This document shows, one piece after another, positions 26,198 through 35,630 of a stretch of DNA of 64,000 bases. Each line of letters opens with the position of its first letter. The first letter of the stretch is position 1. Source of the DNA: Rhodobiaceae bacterium (GTDB taxonomy: Bacteria > Pseudomonadota > Alphaproteobacteria > Rhizobiales > TMED25); assembly GCA_018651345.1 (NCBI GenBank), contig JABIEF010000073.1, positions 1-64,000 on the forward strand, in the 5' to 3' direction. Both the position numbers and the translations under genes were made by a program. The notes below the pieces were generated by a model. That model did not search any database. It was not told the origin of the DNA and was given only the letters and a program-made list of their open reading frames with translations.

Positions 26198-27202
26198 ATG
26201 TTAAAAAAATATTTTAAGTTTTCAATGTTATCACTATCATTGCTAGTGCTTTTTGGCGCTAATGCAAATGCAGCAAATGATGATTGTGGTGAGGTAACAA
26301 TAGCAAATATGAACTGGGCATCAGCTCAAATAATTGCTGAAATGGATAAAATTATACTAGAAGCAATGGGGTGTGACGTAGAACTAGTAGCTGGTGATAC
26401 TATGCCAACTTTTACTTCTATGGAAGGAAAGGGTGTGCCTGATGTTGCACCTGAATTATGGACATTAGCTCTTAAAATTCCATTAAACGCAGCAATAGCA
26501 GAAGGACGCCTTATTAATGTTGGTGATGTTTTTTCACAAGGTGGCGCTGAAGGATGGTATATTCCTCAATATATAAAAGATGCAAATCCAGAATTAGTAA
26601 CTTGGGAAGATGTAATCGCACGTCCAGATTTATTCCCACATCCAGAAGATCCATCTAAGGGAGCGTTCAATGGGTGTCCTCCTGGATGGAATTGTCAATT
26701 AACTAATCAAAATCTTTTCCGTGCCTATGATATGGAAGCAAAGGGTTGGGAAATTGTTGATCCAGGTTCATCTGCAGCTATGGATGCAAATGTTGCTAAG
26801 CATATAAATGATGGGGATCCTATATTTACTTACTATTGGGCTCCAACTGCAATTCTTGGAAAATTGCCAATGTTCTTACTTACACCAGAAGTTCCTCATG
26901 ATAAAGCTGCTTGGGAGACTTGTATAGGTATAGCAGATTGTGCTGATCCTAAAGTGAACTCATTTGGGTTCTCACCTGTTCAAACAGTTGTAACAGAAAA
27001 CTTTGCAGAAACAGCAGGCATTGCAATGGATTATGTTTCCAATAGATCCTTTGATAACAATACACTAAATGTATTGTTAGCTTGGCATGCAGACAACCAA
27101 GCAACTGGCCTTGAAGGCGCTGAGCATTATCTCGAAAATTATCAAGATTGGAAAACTTGGGTTTCCGCAGATGTTGCAGAAAAAGTACTAGCAGGTCTAT
27201 AA
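26198..27202 (+). CDS. proX: Glycine betaine/proline-type ABC transporter substrate-binding protein
   Basis: A 334-residue periplasmic binding protein of the OpuAC/ProX family that captures quaternary ammonium compatible solutes. A signal peptide (MLKKYFKFSMLSLSLLVLF, cleavage after ANAANA near residue 26) is followed by the mature domain with EVTIANMNWASAQI-like EVTIANMNW and VPDVAPELWTLAL. Trp residues expected to form the aromatic cage are plentiful (for example NWAS, ELW, GWYIP, YYWAP). The gene leads proX-proW-proV, but a strong hairpin separates it from proW. Ligand (glycine betaine, choline or DMSP) cannot be told from sequence alone. Confidence 0.9.
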   Translation: MLKKYFKFSMLSLSLLVLFGANANAANDDCGEVTIANMNWASAQIIAEMDKIILEAMGCDVELVAGDTMPTFTSMEGKGVPDVAPELWTLALKIPLNAAIAEGRLINVGDVFSQGGAEGWYIPQYIKDANPELVTWEDVIARPDLFPHPEDPSKGAFNGCPPGWNCQLTNQNLFRAYDMEAKGWEIVDPGSSAAMDANVAKHINDGDPIFTYYWAPTAILGKLPMFLLTPEVPHDKAAWETCIGIADCADPKVNSFGFSPVQTVVTENFAETAGIAMDYVSNRSFDNNTLNVLLAWHADNQATGLEGAEHYLENYQDWKTWVSADVAEKVLAGL

Positions 27203-27210
27203 TCGTTTAG

Positions 27211-27252
27211 AATAAGCGTCTAGCATTAAATTACTAGACGCTTATTTTTTTT
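27211..27252 (+). terminator. Strong hairpin with T-tract between proX and proW
   Basis: A perfect 13-bp stem (27211-27223 with 27234-27246) encloses a 10-nt loop and runs into a T-rich tract ending at about 27252. It lies 8 bp after the proX stop and 28 bp before proW. It probably lets only part of the transcripts continue into proWV, giving an excess of binding protein, or protects the proX 3' end. Confidence 0.85.
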
Positions 27253-27280
27253 ATTTAATAAGATACAAGTTTAGGATTGT

Positions 27281-28171
27281 ATGAGTTTATTTAATCAAAT
27301 TCCTCAATTATCAAAAGATACTTTAAGAGCTGGTAAAAAAGCTATAGACGCATCCTTTAAAGATTTCTCTAGAGAGTACGGAGATCTCATAGAGTTAATA
27401 TTTGAGCCAGTCAAATGGCTTCTAATTAAATCTGAAAATTTTTTAACCGACACCTCATGGATTATTATACTAGTACTTATTGCTTCTATAGCCTGGCTTG
27501 GCAGTAAAAGTATTAAAATAGTAATAGGCTCTGTGCTAACGCTACTTTTAATTGGTTATCTAGGAATGTGGGAAAATACCATGAAAACAATTTCTATGAC
27601 CTTTGTTGCGGCGATACTTGCTATCTCAATTGGAATACCGATTGGTATATTAATGGCACGCTCTAATATTGCGCTTAGGATAGCAAGTCCAATATTAGAT
27701 GTAATGCAAACAATGCCAAGCTTTGTGTATCTTATACCTGTTGTGATGCTTCTTGGAATAGGAAAAGTTCCAGGACTGCTTGCGGTTATTATTTATGCAA
27801 TTCCTCCAATAATTCGTTTAACAAATTTAGGCATTAGACTTGTTAATAATAATGTCATGGAAGCTGGTCATGCCTATGGGGCATCCTATGCTCAGAGATT
27901 AACTAAAATACAAATACCCTTAGCCCTACCAACAATTATGGCAGGAATAAACCAAACAATAATGCTTGCTCTATCAATGGTAGTAATTGCTTCAATGATC
28001 GGTGTTCAAGGACTTGGCCAACCGGTCCTTCAGGCAATACAAAATCAATTCTTTACATTAGGTATGATGAATGGGTTCGCTATTGTCGGTATAGCTATAA
28101 TATTTGATAGAGTTACACAAGCATACGGAAAACGCATGCAGAAATACCAGGAAACTGTTGATGAGCAATAA
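27281..28171 (+). CDS. proW: Glycine betaine ABC transporter permease
   Basis: A 296-residue permease of the ProW/OpuAB type. After a cytosolic N-terminus there are about six or seven helices, and the EAA-loop reads EAGHAYGASYAQRLTKIQIPLALP (in two parts, about 205-228). The sequence MARSNIALRIASPILDVMQTMPSFVYLIPVVML is characteristic in its MQTMPSFVYL part. Its 3' end overlaps proV by 11 nt. It forms the membrane channel driven by ProV and fed by ProX. Confidence 0.92.
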   Translation: MSLFNQIPQLSKDTLRAGKKAIDASFKDFSREYGDLIELIFEPVKWLLIKSENFLTDTSWIIILVLIASIAWLGSKSIKIVIGSVLTLLLIGYLGMWENTMKTISMTFVAAILAISIGIPIGILMARSNIALRIASPILDVMQTMPSFVYLIPVVMLLGIGKVPGLLAVIIYAIPPIIRLTNLGIRLVNNNVMEAGHAYGASYAQRLTKIQIPLALPTIMAGINQTIMLALSMVVIASMIGVQGLGQPVLQAIQNQFFTLGMMNGFAIVGIAIIFDRVTQAYGKRMQKYQETVDEQ

Positions 28172-29207
28172 AGAATATATTCAAATTCAAAATATAAATA
28201 AAATATTTGGACCAAATCCAGAATCAGTTCTTGATTTGGTTGCAGATGGAATAGGAAAATCTGAACTTCAATCTAAACATAATCACGTTCTTGCACTTCA
28301 AGATATTAATATCGGTATTAAAAAAAATAAGATTCAAGTATTCATGGGTCTATCCGGCTCAGGAAAATCAACACTAATAAGACATCTAAATCAATTAATC
28401 CACCCAACTTCAGGAAATGTTATAATTGACGGAGAAGATATAACGTCCATGAGTGACAAGGAAATTACAAATTTTAGAAGAAATAAGATAGCAATGGGGT
28501 TTCAAAAATTTGCATTACTTCCACATAGAACTGTCCTTTCAAATACATACTTTGGTCTAGAAATTAGAGGTGTAGAAAAGAAAGAAAGAGAAAAAGAAGC
28601 CTTAAAATGGATTGACAGAGTTGGTCTAAATGGATTTGAAAATTATTACCCTAACCAGCTATCCGGAGGGATGCAACAAAGAGTTGGCCTTGCGAGGGCA
28701 TTAACCAACGATGCTCCCATACTATTAATGGATGAACCGTTTTCAGCACTTGATCCATTAATAAGGATGGATATGCAAGATATGTTAGTTCAATTAGAAA
28801 AAGAACTAAATAAAACGATCATTTTTATTACCCATGATCTTGATGAAGCCTTGAGGCTTGGAGATAATATTGCCATACTAAGAGATGGAAAAATAATTCA
28901 AGAAGGAGACGGTCAAGAAATTGTGTTAAATCCCGAGAACTCTTATATCTCAAAATTTGTCTCTGAAGTAAATAGAGGGAGGGTAATACAATGCAAAACA
29001 ATCATGAAAAAGGAAATAAACCAAGAATTAACTAACGAAGCAATAGTCTCTCCTGATATGACAATTGAAGAAGCTGCTAAAATTATAACCGAAAGCGGGC
29101 TAGACATCGGTTCGGTATTAAATAATAAAGGAAAATTAGTAGGAACAATATCTGTTCAGGATATTGTTGCGTCAATCGTTACTCCCATCAAATACAAAAA
29201 CGATTAA
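28161..29207 (+). CDS. proV: Glycine betaine ABC transporter ATP-binding protein
   Basis: A 348-residue ATPase. Walker A is GLSGSGKST (about 62-70), the signature LSGGMQQRVGLARAL (about 168-182) and Walker B ILLMDEPFSALDP (about 188-200). A switch His appears in FITHDLDEAL. The C-terminus (about 285-345) carries only about one CBS motif (MTIEEAAKIITESGLDIGSV), whereas OpuA-type subunits with osmosensing have two. The start is the ATG at 28161 within the proW end, giving MSNKEYIQIQNINKIFG; the longer ORF from 28104 lies inside proW. Activity is expected to supply osmoprotectant uptake. Confidence 0.93.
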   Translation: MSNKEYIQIQNINKIFGPNPESVLDLVADGIGKSELQSKHNHVLALQDINIGIKKNKIQVFMGLSGSGKSTLIRHLNQLIHPTSGNVIIDGEDITSMSDKEITNFRRNKIAMGFQKFALLPHRTVLSNTYFGLEIRGVEKKEREKEALKWIDRVGLNGFENYYPNQLSGGMQQRVGLARALTNDAPILLMDEPFSALDPLIRMDMQDMLVQLEKELNKTIIFITHDLDEALRLGDNIAILRDGKIIQEGDGQEIVLNPENSYISKFVSEVNRGRVIQCKTIMKKEINQELTNEAIVSPDMTIEEAAKIITESGLDIGSVLNNKGKLVGTISVQDIVASIVTPIKYKND

Positions 29208-29224
29208 TTTATTCATAAATTAAT
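29203..29224. repeat. 22-bp AT palindrome at the proV stop
   Basis: ATTAATTTAT (29203-29212) is perfectly inverted at 29215-29224 around TC. It covers the proV stop codon and lies about 62 bp before the MFS gene. There is no T-tract, so it is more like an operator than a terminator. It is purely A/T rich apart from its centre, so its significance is limited. Confidence 0.3.
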
Positions 29225-29285
29225 ATCTAATACCCGCCTAATATGTTATTCCAGAATAGTATTAAAAATAGAAATTAAATGTATT

Positions 29286-30503
29286 ATGAAACAAGCGTAC
29301 AGCATTATTATCGTCTTTAGCCTAGGCTATTTATTGGCCATAATATTTCGTTCTATTAATACAATAATTGCACCTAATTTAATCAACGATATTGGTTTAA
29401 CAGCAGCGTCGTTGGGCCTATTGTCTTCATCTTTATTAATTGCACATGCAGCAGCACAAATACCTCTTGGTATTTATCTGGATAGCCATGGACCAAAAAA
29501 AGTGCAAATTGCACTATTATCTCTGGCAGCAATTGGCTGTATTGCTTTTGCATTGAGCAATAATATTTATGTTATGACATTTGCTAGGATTCTAATGGGT
29601 GTTGGTTTTTCTGGCTGTTTGATGGCAGGTTTTAAAGCAGTTAGTATGTATTTGAAACCGAATAATTATGCTCTTGGTAATGGAATAATCATGGGAGCAG
29701 GCCAGATAGGTATTCTTATCACAAGTTGGCCAACCGAAATAATTTTACAATACTTTAGCTGGCGCGGTGCATACGCTTTATTTATTATATTAATTTTTGT
29801 AATTATAATACTTACCTACCTTTTTATACCTAATAATAGCACCACCAAAACAGACGAAACCTTAAAAGTGCAATTAAGCGGATTAAAAAAAGTTTTTGAA
29901 GATAAGGCTCTATGGCACTTAGCCCCATTAATATGGATTACAGGTGGGGCACACATTGCCTTGCTCACACTCTGGACCGGCCCCTGGCTACATGATGTTG
30001 CTGGATTAGGAAGAGAGCAAGTTGCAACAAGTCTAACTATTATTGCATTATCTGTAATATCGGGAATTTTTCTTAGCGGATTAATTGCAAAGATATTAAC
30101 TAAATATAACGTAAATATCTTAAAAATTCTTCAATACATATTAATTGTCAATATATTCTCATTAATACCATTATTCCTTATAAATCATAAAATAGCATTT
30201 TATACTTGGATTATCTTCGCCATGACAGGACAAGGTGGGATACTTTCTTACCCTTGGATTACGGAAAGATTTGGCTTATCGTTATCTTCTAGAGCTAATA
30301 CGGTGGTAAATCTTGGAACATTCGTAGTCGCATTTTTTATACAGTATTTGATTGGTGTAATTATAGACTTATTCCCATTAACTGCCGATGGCCAATATAA
30401 TCCAGATGCATATAAAATGAGTTTCTTCTTTATCTTTACATTACAAATCTTAATTCTATTATGGTTTTTTAAAGGAAAAAAATATTTAAATTTAAATAAA
30501 TAA
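29286..30503 (+). CDS. Major facilitator superfamily transporter
   Basis: A 405-residue protein with twelve hydrophobic segments typical of MFS carriers. The first inter-helix loop motif reads GIYLDSHGPKKVQ (about 62-74), matching the MFS loop 2-3 signature D-x-x-G-x-[RK]. RILMGVGFSGCLMAGFKAV lies in helix 4. The substrate is not recognisable. It lies 78 bp after proV on the same strand with a palindrome between; co-transcription with the betaine transporter is possible. cinA starts 31 bp downstream. Confidence 0.85.
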   Translation: MKQAYSIIIVFSLGYLLAIIFRSINTIIAPNLINDIGLTAASLGLLSSSLLIAHAAAQIPLGIYLDSHGPKKVQIALLSLAAIGCIAFALSNNIYVMTFARILMGVGFSGCLMAGFKAVSMYLKPNNYALGNGIIMGAGQIGILITSWPTEIILQYFSWRGAYALFIILIFVIIILTYLFIPNNSTTKTDETLKVQLSGLKKVFEDKALWHLAPLIWITGGAHIALLTLWTGPWLHDVAGLGREQVATSLTIIALSVISGIFLSGLIAKILTKYNVNILKILQYILIVNIFSLIPLFLINHKIAFYTWIIFAMTGQGGILSYPWITERFGLSLSSRANTVVNLGTFVVAFFIQYLIGVIIDLFPLTADGQYNPDAYKMSFFFIFTLQILILLWFFKGKKYLNLNK

Positions 30504-30534
30504 AGTTATAAATTACACTGAACTGGAGACAAAA

Positions 30535-31782
30535 ATGCAAATAGAAATAATCTGTACAGGGGATGAAATACTTAGCGGGAAAATAATTAATTCAAATTTT
30601 TCGTATATGAGTCGTAAGCTAGAGGAAGTAGGATTATCTGTTGTTTGGGGAACAACAGTAGGCGACGATAGAAAAGAATTACTAGATGCATTTATATTAG
30701 CTTCAAAAAGGTCTGACGCTGTAATAGTTAATGGTGGGCTTGGACCAACTGTAGATGATTTATCGCAAGAAATTGCAGCCGAAGCTTCTGGCATGGAATT
30801 AGAATTAAGAGAAGACTGGCTTAGTAAAATGGAAGGCTTCTTTACTATGCGCGGAAGAACTATGACAGAAAACAATAAAAAACAGGCAATGCTCCCAAAA
30901 ACATCAGAATTAATTGATAATCCCGTTGGAACAGCTTGTGGATTTGCTATAAATATCAAGAATTCTAGATTCTTTTTTACCCCAGGAGTTCCACGAGAAC
31001 TCTTTAGAATGCTTGAAAATGAAATTATTCCAAGATTACTTGCTTTGTCTGGTGAAAAAGTAATTACCAAACTCAAAACCTTCCATTCTTATGGTATTGG
31101 TGAATCACGCGCTGATTCAATCTTAAATGATTCCCTTAAGCTATCTCCAGATAATATTGTAAAGCTCGGTTTCCAAGCTCATTACCCACAACTCGAAACC
31201 AAGTTATATATCAAAGCATCATCTTTAGAGCAAATAGAAAAAAATCTTAAGCCAGTTGAAAACGATATAAGAAAAAAACTAAATAATTTTATTTTTGCTG
31301 AAGATAAAAATACACTGGAAGGCGTTATTACCAAAATATTAGAAAAAAGTAACAAAACTATAGCTATTGTAGAATTAAAAACAAACGGAGGAACCGCAGC
31401 TCGGTTATCATCAGAAGATCCTAATGGAAAAATACTAAAGTGTGGAATATTTTCCAATAATATTGAGAATATCTATACACAGTTTGATATCCAGGAAAAG
31501 AATACTATAGATCTTAGGGGATCGGATATCATTGCATCAAGAATTAGGAATCAATTTTCTGTATCTTATGGTTTATCCATAATAATTAAAAATACTCTAG
31601 ATAACGAAGCCGAAGCCTATATTTCCCTATCGGACTCAGATAATGTTACTTCAAGAATAGGGTACTTTGTTGGTGACGAGCAAAGAATTCGATTAGGTGC
31701 AGTTGAAATGGCCCTAGATTGCCTTAGAAGATATCTACAGGATTTACCATTTAATGAAAAATCAGATTTTGAAAAACTATAA
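30535..31782 (+). CDS. cinA: CinA-like protein with degenerate deamidase domain
   Basis: A 415-residue CinA-family protein. The N-terminal MoaB/MogA-like (COG1058) domain has CTGDEILSGKIINSN (about 6-20) and VNGGLGPTVDDLSQE (about 64-78); in other bacteria this domain hydrolyses ADP-ribose or NAD-related pyrophosphates. The C-terminal domain (about 255-400) corresponds to the NMN deamidase PncC, but the family motif ESCTGG is replaced by ELKTNGG (in IVELKTNGGTAARLS), so the catalytic Ser is absent. The second domain is therefore probably inactive or repurposed. It converges with the ketopantoate-reductase-like gene 10 bp away. Confidence 0.85.
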   Translation: MQIEIICTGDEILSGKIINSNFSYMSRKLEEVGLSVVWGTTVGDDRKELLDAFILASKRSDAVIVNGGLGPTVDDLSQEIAAEASGMELELREDWLSKMEGFFTMRGRTMTENNKKQAMLPKTSELIDNPVGTACGFAINIKNSRFFFTPGVPRELFRMLENEIIPRLLALSGEKVITKLKTFHSYGIGESRADSILNDSLKLSPDNIVKLGFQAHYPQLETKLYIKASSLEQIEKNLKPVENDIRKKLNNFIFAEDKNTLEGVITKILEKSNKTIAIVELKTNGGTAARLSSEDPNGKILKCGIFSNNIENIYTQFDIQEKNTIDLRGSDIIASRIRNQFSVSYGLSIIIKNTLDNEAEAYISLSDSDNVTSRIGYFVGDEQRIRLGAVEMALDCLRRYLQDLPFNEKSDFEKL

Positions 31783-31791
31783 ATTTTAATT

Positions 31792-32814
31792 TTATTTAAT
31801 TTTATTTAATAGTAATTCTAAATTTGATGGGTCTAGTTTTATTTCGCCACTATGTGTCATCTTCGCTATTTCAACAACTGCGTCGTTATAAGGCGTTGGA
31901 ATACCTAATTTTTTTCCTTCTTCTGAAACTCTACCATTGATAAATTCTATCTCACTTCTTCTATCTTTAGCATGGTCCTGAGCTGCATGCGTACGGGCGT
32001 TAGGGCCAACATCATTAACCATTCGCTTCATGACTAATTCAGCCGCACCTTCTCCAGCATTTCCTATTTCATCTGTTGTAAGGCCAAATAACGGTTCTAT
32101 CATATGACCTAGAGCTTGTCCTACCTTAAAAGACTCTTTTCCTACACCCACAGAAAAATCAAACATACCAGGTAATTTTATAGCTTCCCAATTTTTAAGA
32201 TTTAATGACGAAAAAGGACAGGTCATTGAATTAGCTATTAACTTAGTCCATTTAGCTCCATAAATATTATCAGTAATATCACAATTTCCAACAAGTTTCA
32301 TTAATGATTGAATCTCTAATAATCTTTCAGTTTTACTGCCATCTAATTCACCAACAGCAAACCATGTACCTGTAGGAACGGTATTACGTTGAACAATTCC
32401 TGGAATAAATGCTTCACAACTTAATTCAACTACAGAACCTATTATTCTATCTCTACCAATCATTTCTGCATTTAAATCATCGTTAAATGCATTTTGTAGT
32501 CCAATTAATGTGCCAGTGTCCCTTAAATAGACGCTAGCATATTTTGCCATCCATTGCGTATCATAAGACTTAACAGCCATAAATATATAATCAAACTTTG
32601 GCTCAAAAGTGGCTAAATCACTCAAATGGAAAGCGTTAACTTTTCTTGTTTTGTCTTCTTCTTTAGTAATAACACGCAAACCATCTGATTTAATTTTATT
32701 TATATGGTCAGCCCATTGATCAACCAATGTTATATCACATCCTGCATCAGTCATTGAAGCAGAAACACATGATCCTATACCACCGGCACCCAAGATACAT
32801 ATTTTTTTATTCAT
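31792..32814 (-). CDS. Ketopantoate reductase-family oxidoreductase (last gene of C1 operon)
   Basis: A 340-residue NAD(P)H-dependent enzyme of the ApbA/PanE family. The dinucleotide motif ILGAGGIGSCV (about 6-16) begins the Rossmann domain; the catalytic Lys is expected in GAKWTKLIANS (about 195-205), followed by the helical C-terminal domain with SEIEFINGRVSEEGKKLGIPTPYN. Members reduce 2-dehydropantoate or other 2-oxo acids. It ends a run of eight minus-strand genes for formate and formyl-CoA chemistry, 56 bp after fdsA, so a role on a C2-C4 2-oxo or 2-hydroxy acid in that pathway is possible. Pantothenate synthesis is the alternative. Confidence 0.75.
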   Translation of the reverse strand: MNKKICILGAGGIGSCVSASMTDAGCDITLVDQWADHINKIKSDGLRVITKEEDKTRKVNAFHLSDLATFEPKFDYIFMAVKSYDTQWMAKYASVYLRDTGTLIGLQNAFNDDLNAEMIGRDRIIGSVVELSCEAFIPGIVQRNTVPTGTWFAVGELDGSKTERLLEIQSLMKLVGNCDITDNIYGAKWTKLIANSMTCPFSSLNLKNWEAIKLPGMFDFSVGVGKESFKVGQALGHMIEPLFGLTTDEIGNAGEGAAELVMKRMVNDVGPNARTHAAQDHAKDRRSEIEFINGRVSEEGKKLGIPTPYNDAVVEIAKMTHSGEIKLDPSNLELLLNKIK

Positions 32815-32870
32815 GATATTACCTTTTTATTAAAACAACTTTACAAACAGAGTACCGCAATGCTGAAATA

Positions 32871-35630
32871 TTATTCAGCTAAGCTAATTTTAGCAGCTGA
32901 GAATTTAAATTCAGGTATTTTTGCTGCAGGATCAAGCCTGGAACTTGTTAGCACATTGGCGGCTGCTTCTGTATAACAAAATGGAACAAACACTACTCCC
33001 TCCGGAACATCAGGGTCTTGCCTTGCATTCATTATAATTTTACCTCGACGCGTTGATATCGTAACTTTGTTACCTGGATATATATTAAATTTTTCCATAT
33101 CATACTTATTTAAACAAATAATAGGATCCGGTTCAATAGAATTTAATATGCTTGCCCTTCTAGTCATTGCCCCAGTATGCCAATGCTCTAGAAGCCGTCC
33201 AGTCGTTAGTACCATTGGATAGTCCTGATCAGGAGTCTCAGCTGGAGGAACTATGGATGTGGGGACTATTAATGCTCTACCATCTTTTGTAGGAAATTTA
33301 TCACCAAATAATATATCTTCACCATCGCTATCTGGAGATAGACATGGATATGTAACAGATTCTTCTATAACCAACCTTTCCCAAGTAATATTATCCAGAG
33401 AGCCCATAATTTCAGACATTTCTTTAAAAATATCTTTTGGGTGAGTATACTTCCAATCAAGTCCTATATGCCTTGCCAACTCAGTTATTATATACCAATC
33501 TTCCTTTGCATTAGCTGGCGGCTTAACAACCTGCCTACCAATTTGAATTTGTCTATTCGTATTAGTATAAGTTCCCCATTTTTCTGCATGAGTTGAAGCT
33601 GGAAAAATAACATCTGCATTCCAAGCAGTCTCAGTAAGAAATATTTCTTGAACAACAAGGAAATCAAGAGCAGCGATTGCTTTACGAGTATGCACTGTAT
33701 CCGGATCTGACATTGCCGGGTTTTCACCTAGAATAAACATTGCTTTTATATTAGAGGCATGAATTTCATTAATAATTTCAACTGCAGTAAGACCAGATTC
33801 ATTACTTAAATCTTTACCCCAAAATTCTTGGTACATTTTTCTAACCAATTCATCTTGAACAGAGTTGTAGTCAGGATATACCATTGGTATGAGTCCAGCA
33901 TCTGAAGCCCCTTGTACATTATTTTGTCCACGCAAAGGATGAAGACCTGTACCATCTTTACCAATATGTCCTGATATTAAAGCTAATGAGATCAAGCATC
34001 TAGCATTTTCAGTTCCGTGAATATGCTGTGAAATTCCCATACCCCAAAAGATAATTGATTTATCTGATTTAGCATATAACCTTGCTATATCTATGATTAC
34101 AGATGCTTTTATACCGCATATTTTTTCCATATTCTTAGGTGAAAAATCTTTTGTCTCTTCAACAAGATTGTCAAATCCTATTGTTCTATTTTTTACGAAA
34201 TTAGTATCGTATAATTTTTCTTTAATAATTGTATGAATCATAGCATTTAGCAATGCTAAATCTTGCCCAGGTTTAAATTGAATGATATGTTCAGCATATT
34301 TTGCTAAACCTTGTTTTTGTCCCCTTGGATCAATCAATATTAATTTTGAACCCTTTTTTATAGCATTTTTTATATACGTAGAAGCAACGGGGTGATTTTC
34401 TGAAGGCCTTGCCCCAATAACAATAATACAATCTGATTTGAGTGCATCAGTAAATGGAGCTGTTACAGCTGCAGAATTCAGAGATTCCATTAAAGCAAAA
34501 ACAGAAGAGGCGTGACAAAGGCGAGTGCAGTGGTCTACATTATTCGATACAAAGCCTTGCCGAATTAATTTTTGGAATAAATAAGCTTCTTCATTCGAAC
34601 ATTTTGCAGAGCCAAATCCAGCAATACTTTTGCCGCCATATTGATCAGATATTTTCTTTAAATTTTTAGCAGCTAAACTTAGAGCTTCTTCCCATGAGGC
34701 TTCGCGGAAATAATCTTTTATATTAGAATTATCTATCTTCAAATCAAAACTCTTAGTATTGCTATCTATTCTTATTAAAGGTGATAATAACCTGTCTGGA
34801 TGAGATATATAATCAAAACCAAATCTACCCTTTACGCATAAACGACTTTCATTTGATGGGCCATCTCTTCCATCAATTGATATTATTTTGTTACCCTTTA
34901 CCTTAACGTTTGTTTGACAACCAACTCCACAAAAAGGACACAAAGTATCTACGCTTCTATCTGGATAATGCTCCCTAACATTTGATTTGTTTAGTAAATT
35001 TGATTCCATTAATGCGCCAGTAGGGCAAACTTGAACACATTCTCCACATGAAACACATGTGGATTCACCTAATTCACTATCTAAATCAAATACAATTTTT
35101 GACTTACTTCCTCTGTAAGCCATACCAATAACATCATTCACCTGAACCTCTCTACAAGCCTGTACACACAAATTACAATTGATACAAGAATCGAGATTGA
35201 CTGTAATTGCTTGGTGTGAATTATCAACAACAGGCTTGGGCGTAGTCGGGAATCTAGAGCTTACATTACCATTAATTGCAGATGCCCATTTTAATAAATT
35301 TGACTGAAGATCGTGAGCTGATGAATTTTTAGGTTGGTCTGTCATTAGTAATTCAAAGACCATACTTCTTGCTTTCTTAGACCTGGCAGAATTAGTATCA
35401 ATTTCCATGCCCTCAGCTGGCTTTCTAATGCATGAGGCTACAAGATTTCTTTCACCTTTTATTTCAACCATGCAGGCTCTGCAATTACCATCTGCTTCGT
35501 ATCCAGATTGCGTTGAGTAACATAAATGAGGTATATCAATATCCATCCTTTTAGATATCTCCCAAATAGATTCATCCTTAGAAGCGGTTACCTCTTGATT
35601 ATTTATTTTAAATTTTACGTACTTATTGAT
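32871..35630 (-). CDS. fdsA: NAD-dependent formate dehydrogenase, molybdenum subunit (probable ATC start)
   Basis: The catalytic subunit of soluble formate dehydrogenase (formate + NAD+ to CO2 + NADH). From ATC at 35630 it has 919 residues (891 from the first ATG at 35546). Domains in order: ferredoxin-like [2Fe-2S] (CYSTQSGYEADGNCRAC), a His/Cys cluster region, two [4Fe-4S] sites (CINCNLCVQAC, CVSCGECVQVCPTGA), the molybdopterin domain with CPFCGVGC, and the Mo-ligand Cys in HCTRLCHASS (Cys, not Sec). The codons between 35630 and 35546 encode KYVKFKINNQEV...SIWEISKR, the conserved start of the ferredoxin domain, and hold no ATG, GTG or TTG; TGA lies two codons further up. The ATC overlaps the end of the FdsGB gene and has GGAG 7 nt upstream. 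fdsC/fdhD and fdsD are not in the window. Confidence 0.92.
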   Translation of the reverse strand: MNKYVKFKINNQEVTASKDESIWEISKRMDIDIPHLCYSTQSGYEADGNCRACMVEIKGERNLVASCIRKPAEGMEIDTNSARSKKARSMVFELLMTDQPKNSSAHDLQSNLLKWASAINGNVSSRFPTTPKPVVDNSHQAITVNLDSCINCNLCVQACREVQVNDVIGMAYRGSKSKIVFDLDSELGESTCVSCGECVQVCPTGALMESNLLNKSNVREHYPDRSVDTLCPFCGVGCQTNVKVKGNKIISIDGRDGPSNESRLCVKGRFGFDYISHPDRLLSPLIRIDSNTKSFDLKIDNSNIKDYFREASWEEALSLAAKNLKKISDQYGGKSIAGFGSAKCSNEEAYLFQKLIRQGFVSNNVDHCTRLCHASSVFALMESLNSAAVTAPFTDALKSDCIIVIGARPSENHPVASTYIKNAIKKGSKLILIDPRGQKQGLAKYAEHIIQFKPGQDLALLNAMIHTIIKEKLYDTNFVKNRTIGFDNLVEETKDFSPKNMEKICGIKASVIIDIARLYAKSDKSIIFWGMGISQHIHGTENARCLISLALISGHIGKDGTGLHPLRGQNNVQGASDAGLIPMVYPDYNSVQDELVRKMYQEFWGKDLSNESGLTAVEIINEIHASNIKAMFILGENPAMSDPDTVHTRKAIAALDFLVVQEIFLTETAWNADVIFPASTHAEKWGTYTNTNRQIQIGRQVVKPPANAKEDWYIITELARHIGLDWKYTHPKDIFKEMSEIMGSLDNITWERLVIEESVTYPCLSPDSDGEDILFGDKFPTKDGRALIVPTSIVPPAETPDQDYPMVLTTGRLLEHWHTGAMTRRASILNSIEPDPIICLNKYDMEKFNIYPGNKVTISTRRGKIIMNARQDPDVPEGVVFVPFCYTEAAANVLTSSRLDPAAKIPEFKFSAAKISLAE

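Noticed and set aside
30513-31076. 187-codon open frame on the minus strand opposite cinA
   Set aside because: It is the antisense shadow of cinA; composition is Ser-rich low complexity, no ribosome-binding site or recognisable domain, and the plus-strand gene is well supported.
31780-31812. Tandem AT repeat at the convergent ends of cinA and the ketopantoate-reductase-like gene
   Set aside because: Roughly two copies of a 10-bp AATTTTATTT-like unit; low-complexity AT sequence at a 3' junction, not a defined element.
32871-35630. fdsA as a respiratory (membrane) or selenocysteine formate dehydrogenase
   Set aside because: There is no in-frame TGA at the active site (Cys codon in HCTRLCHASS), no twin-arginine signal peptide, and the partner is an NADH-binding FdsGB.
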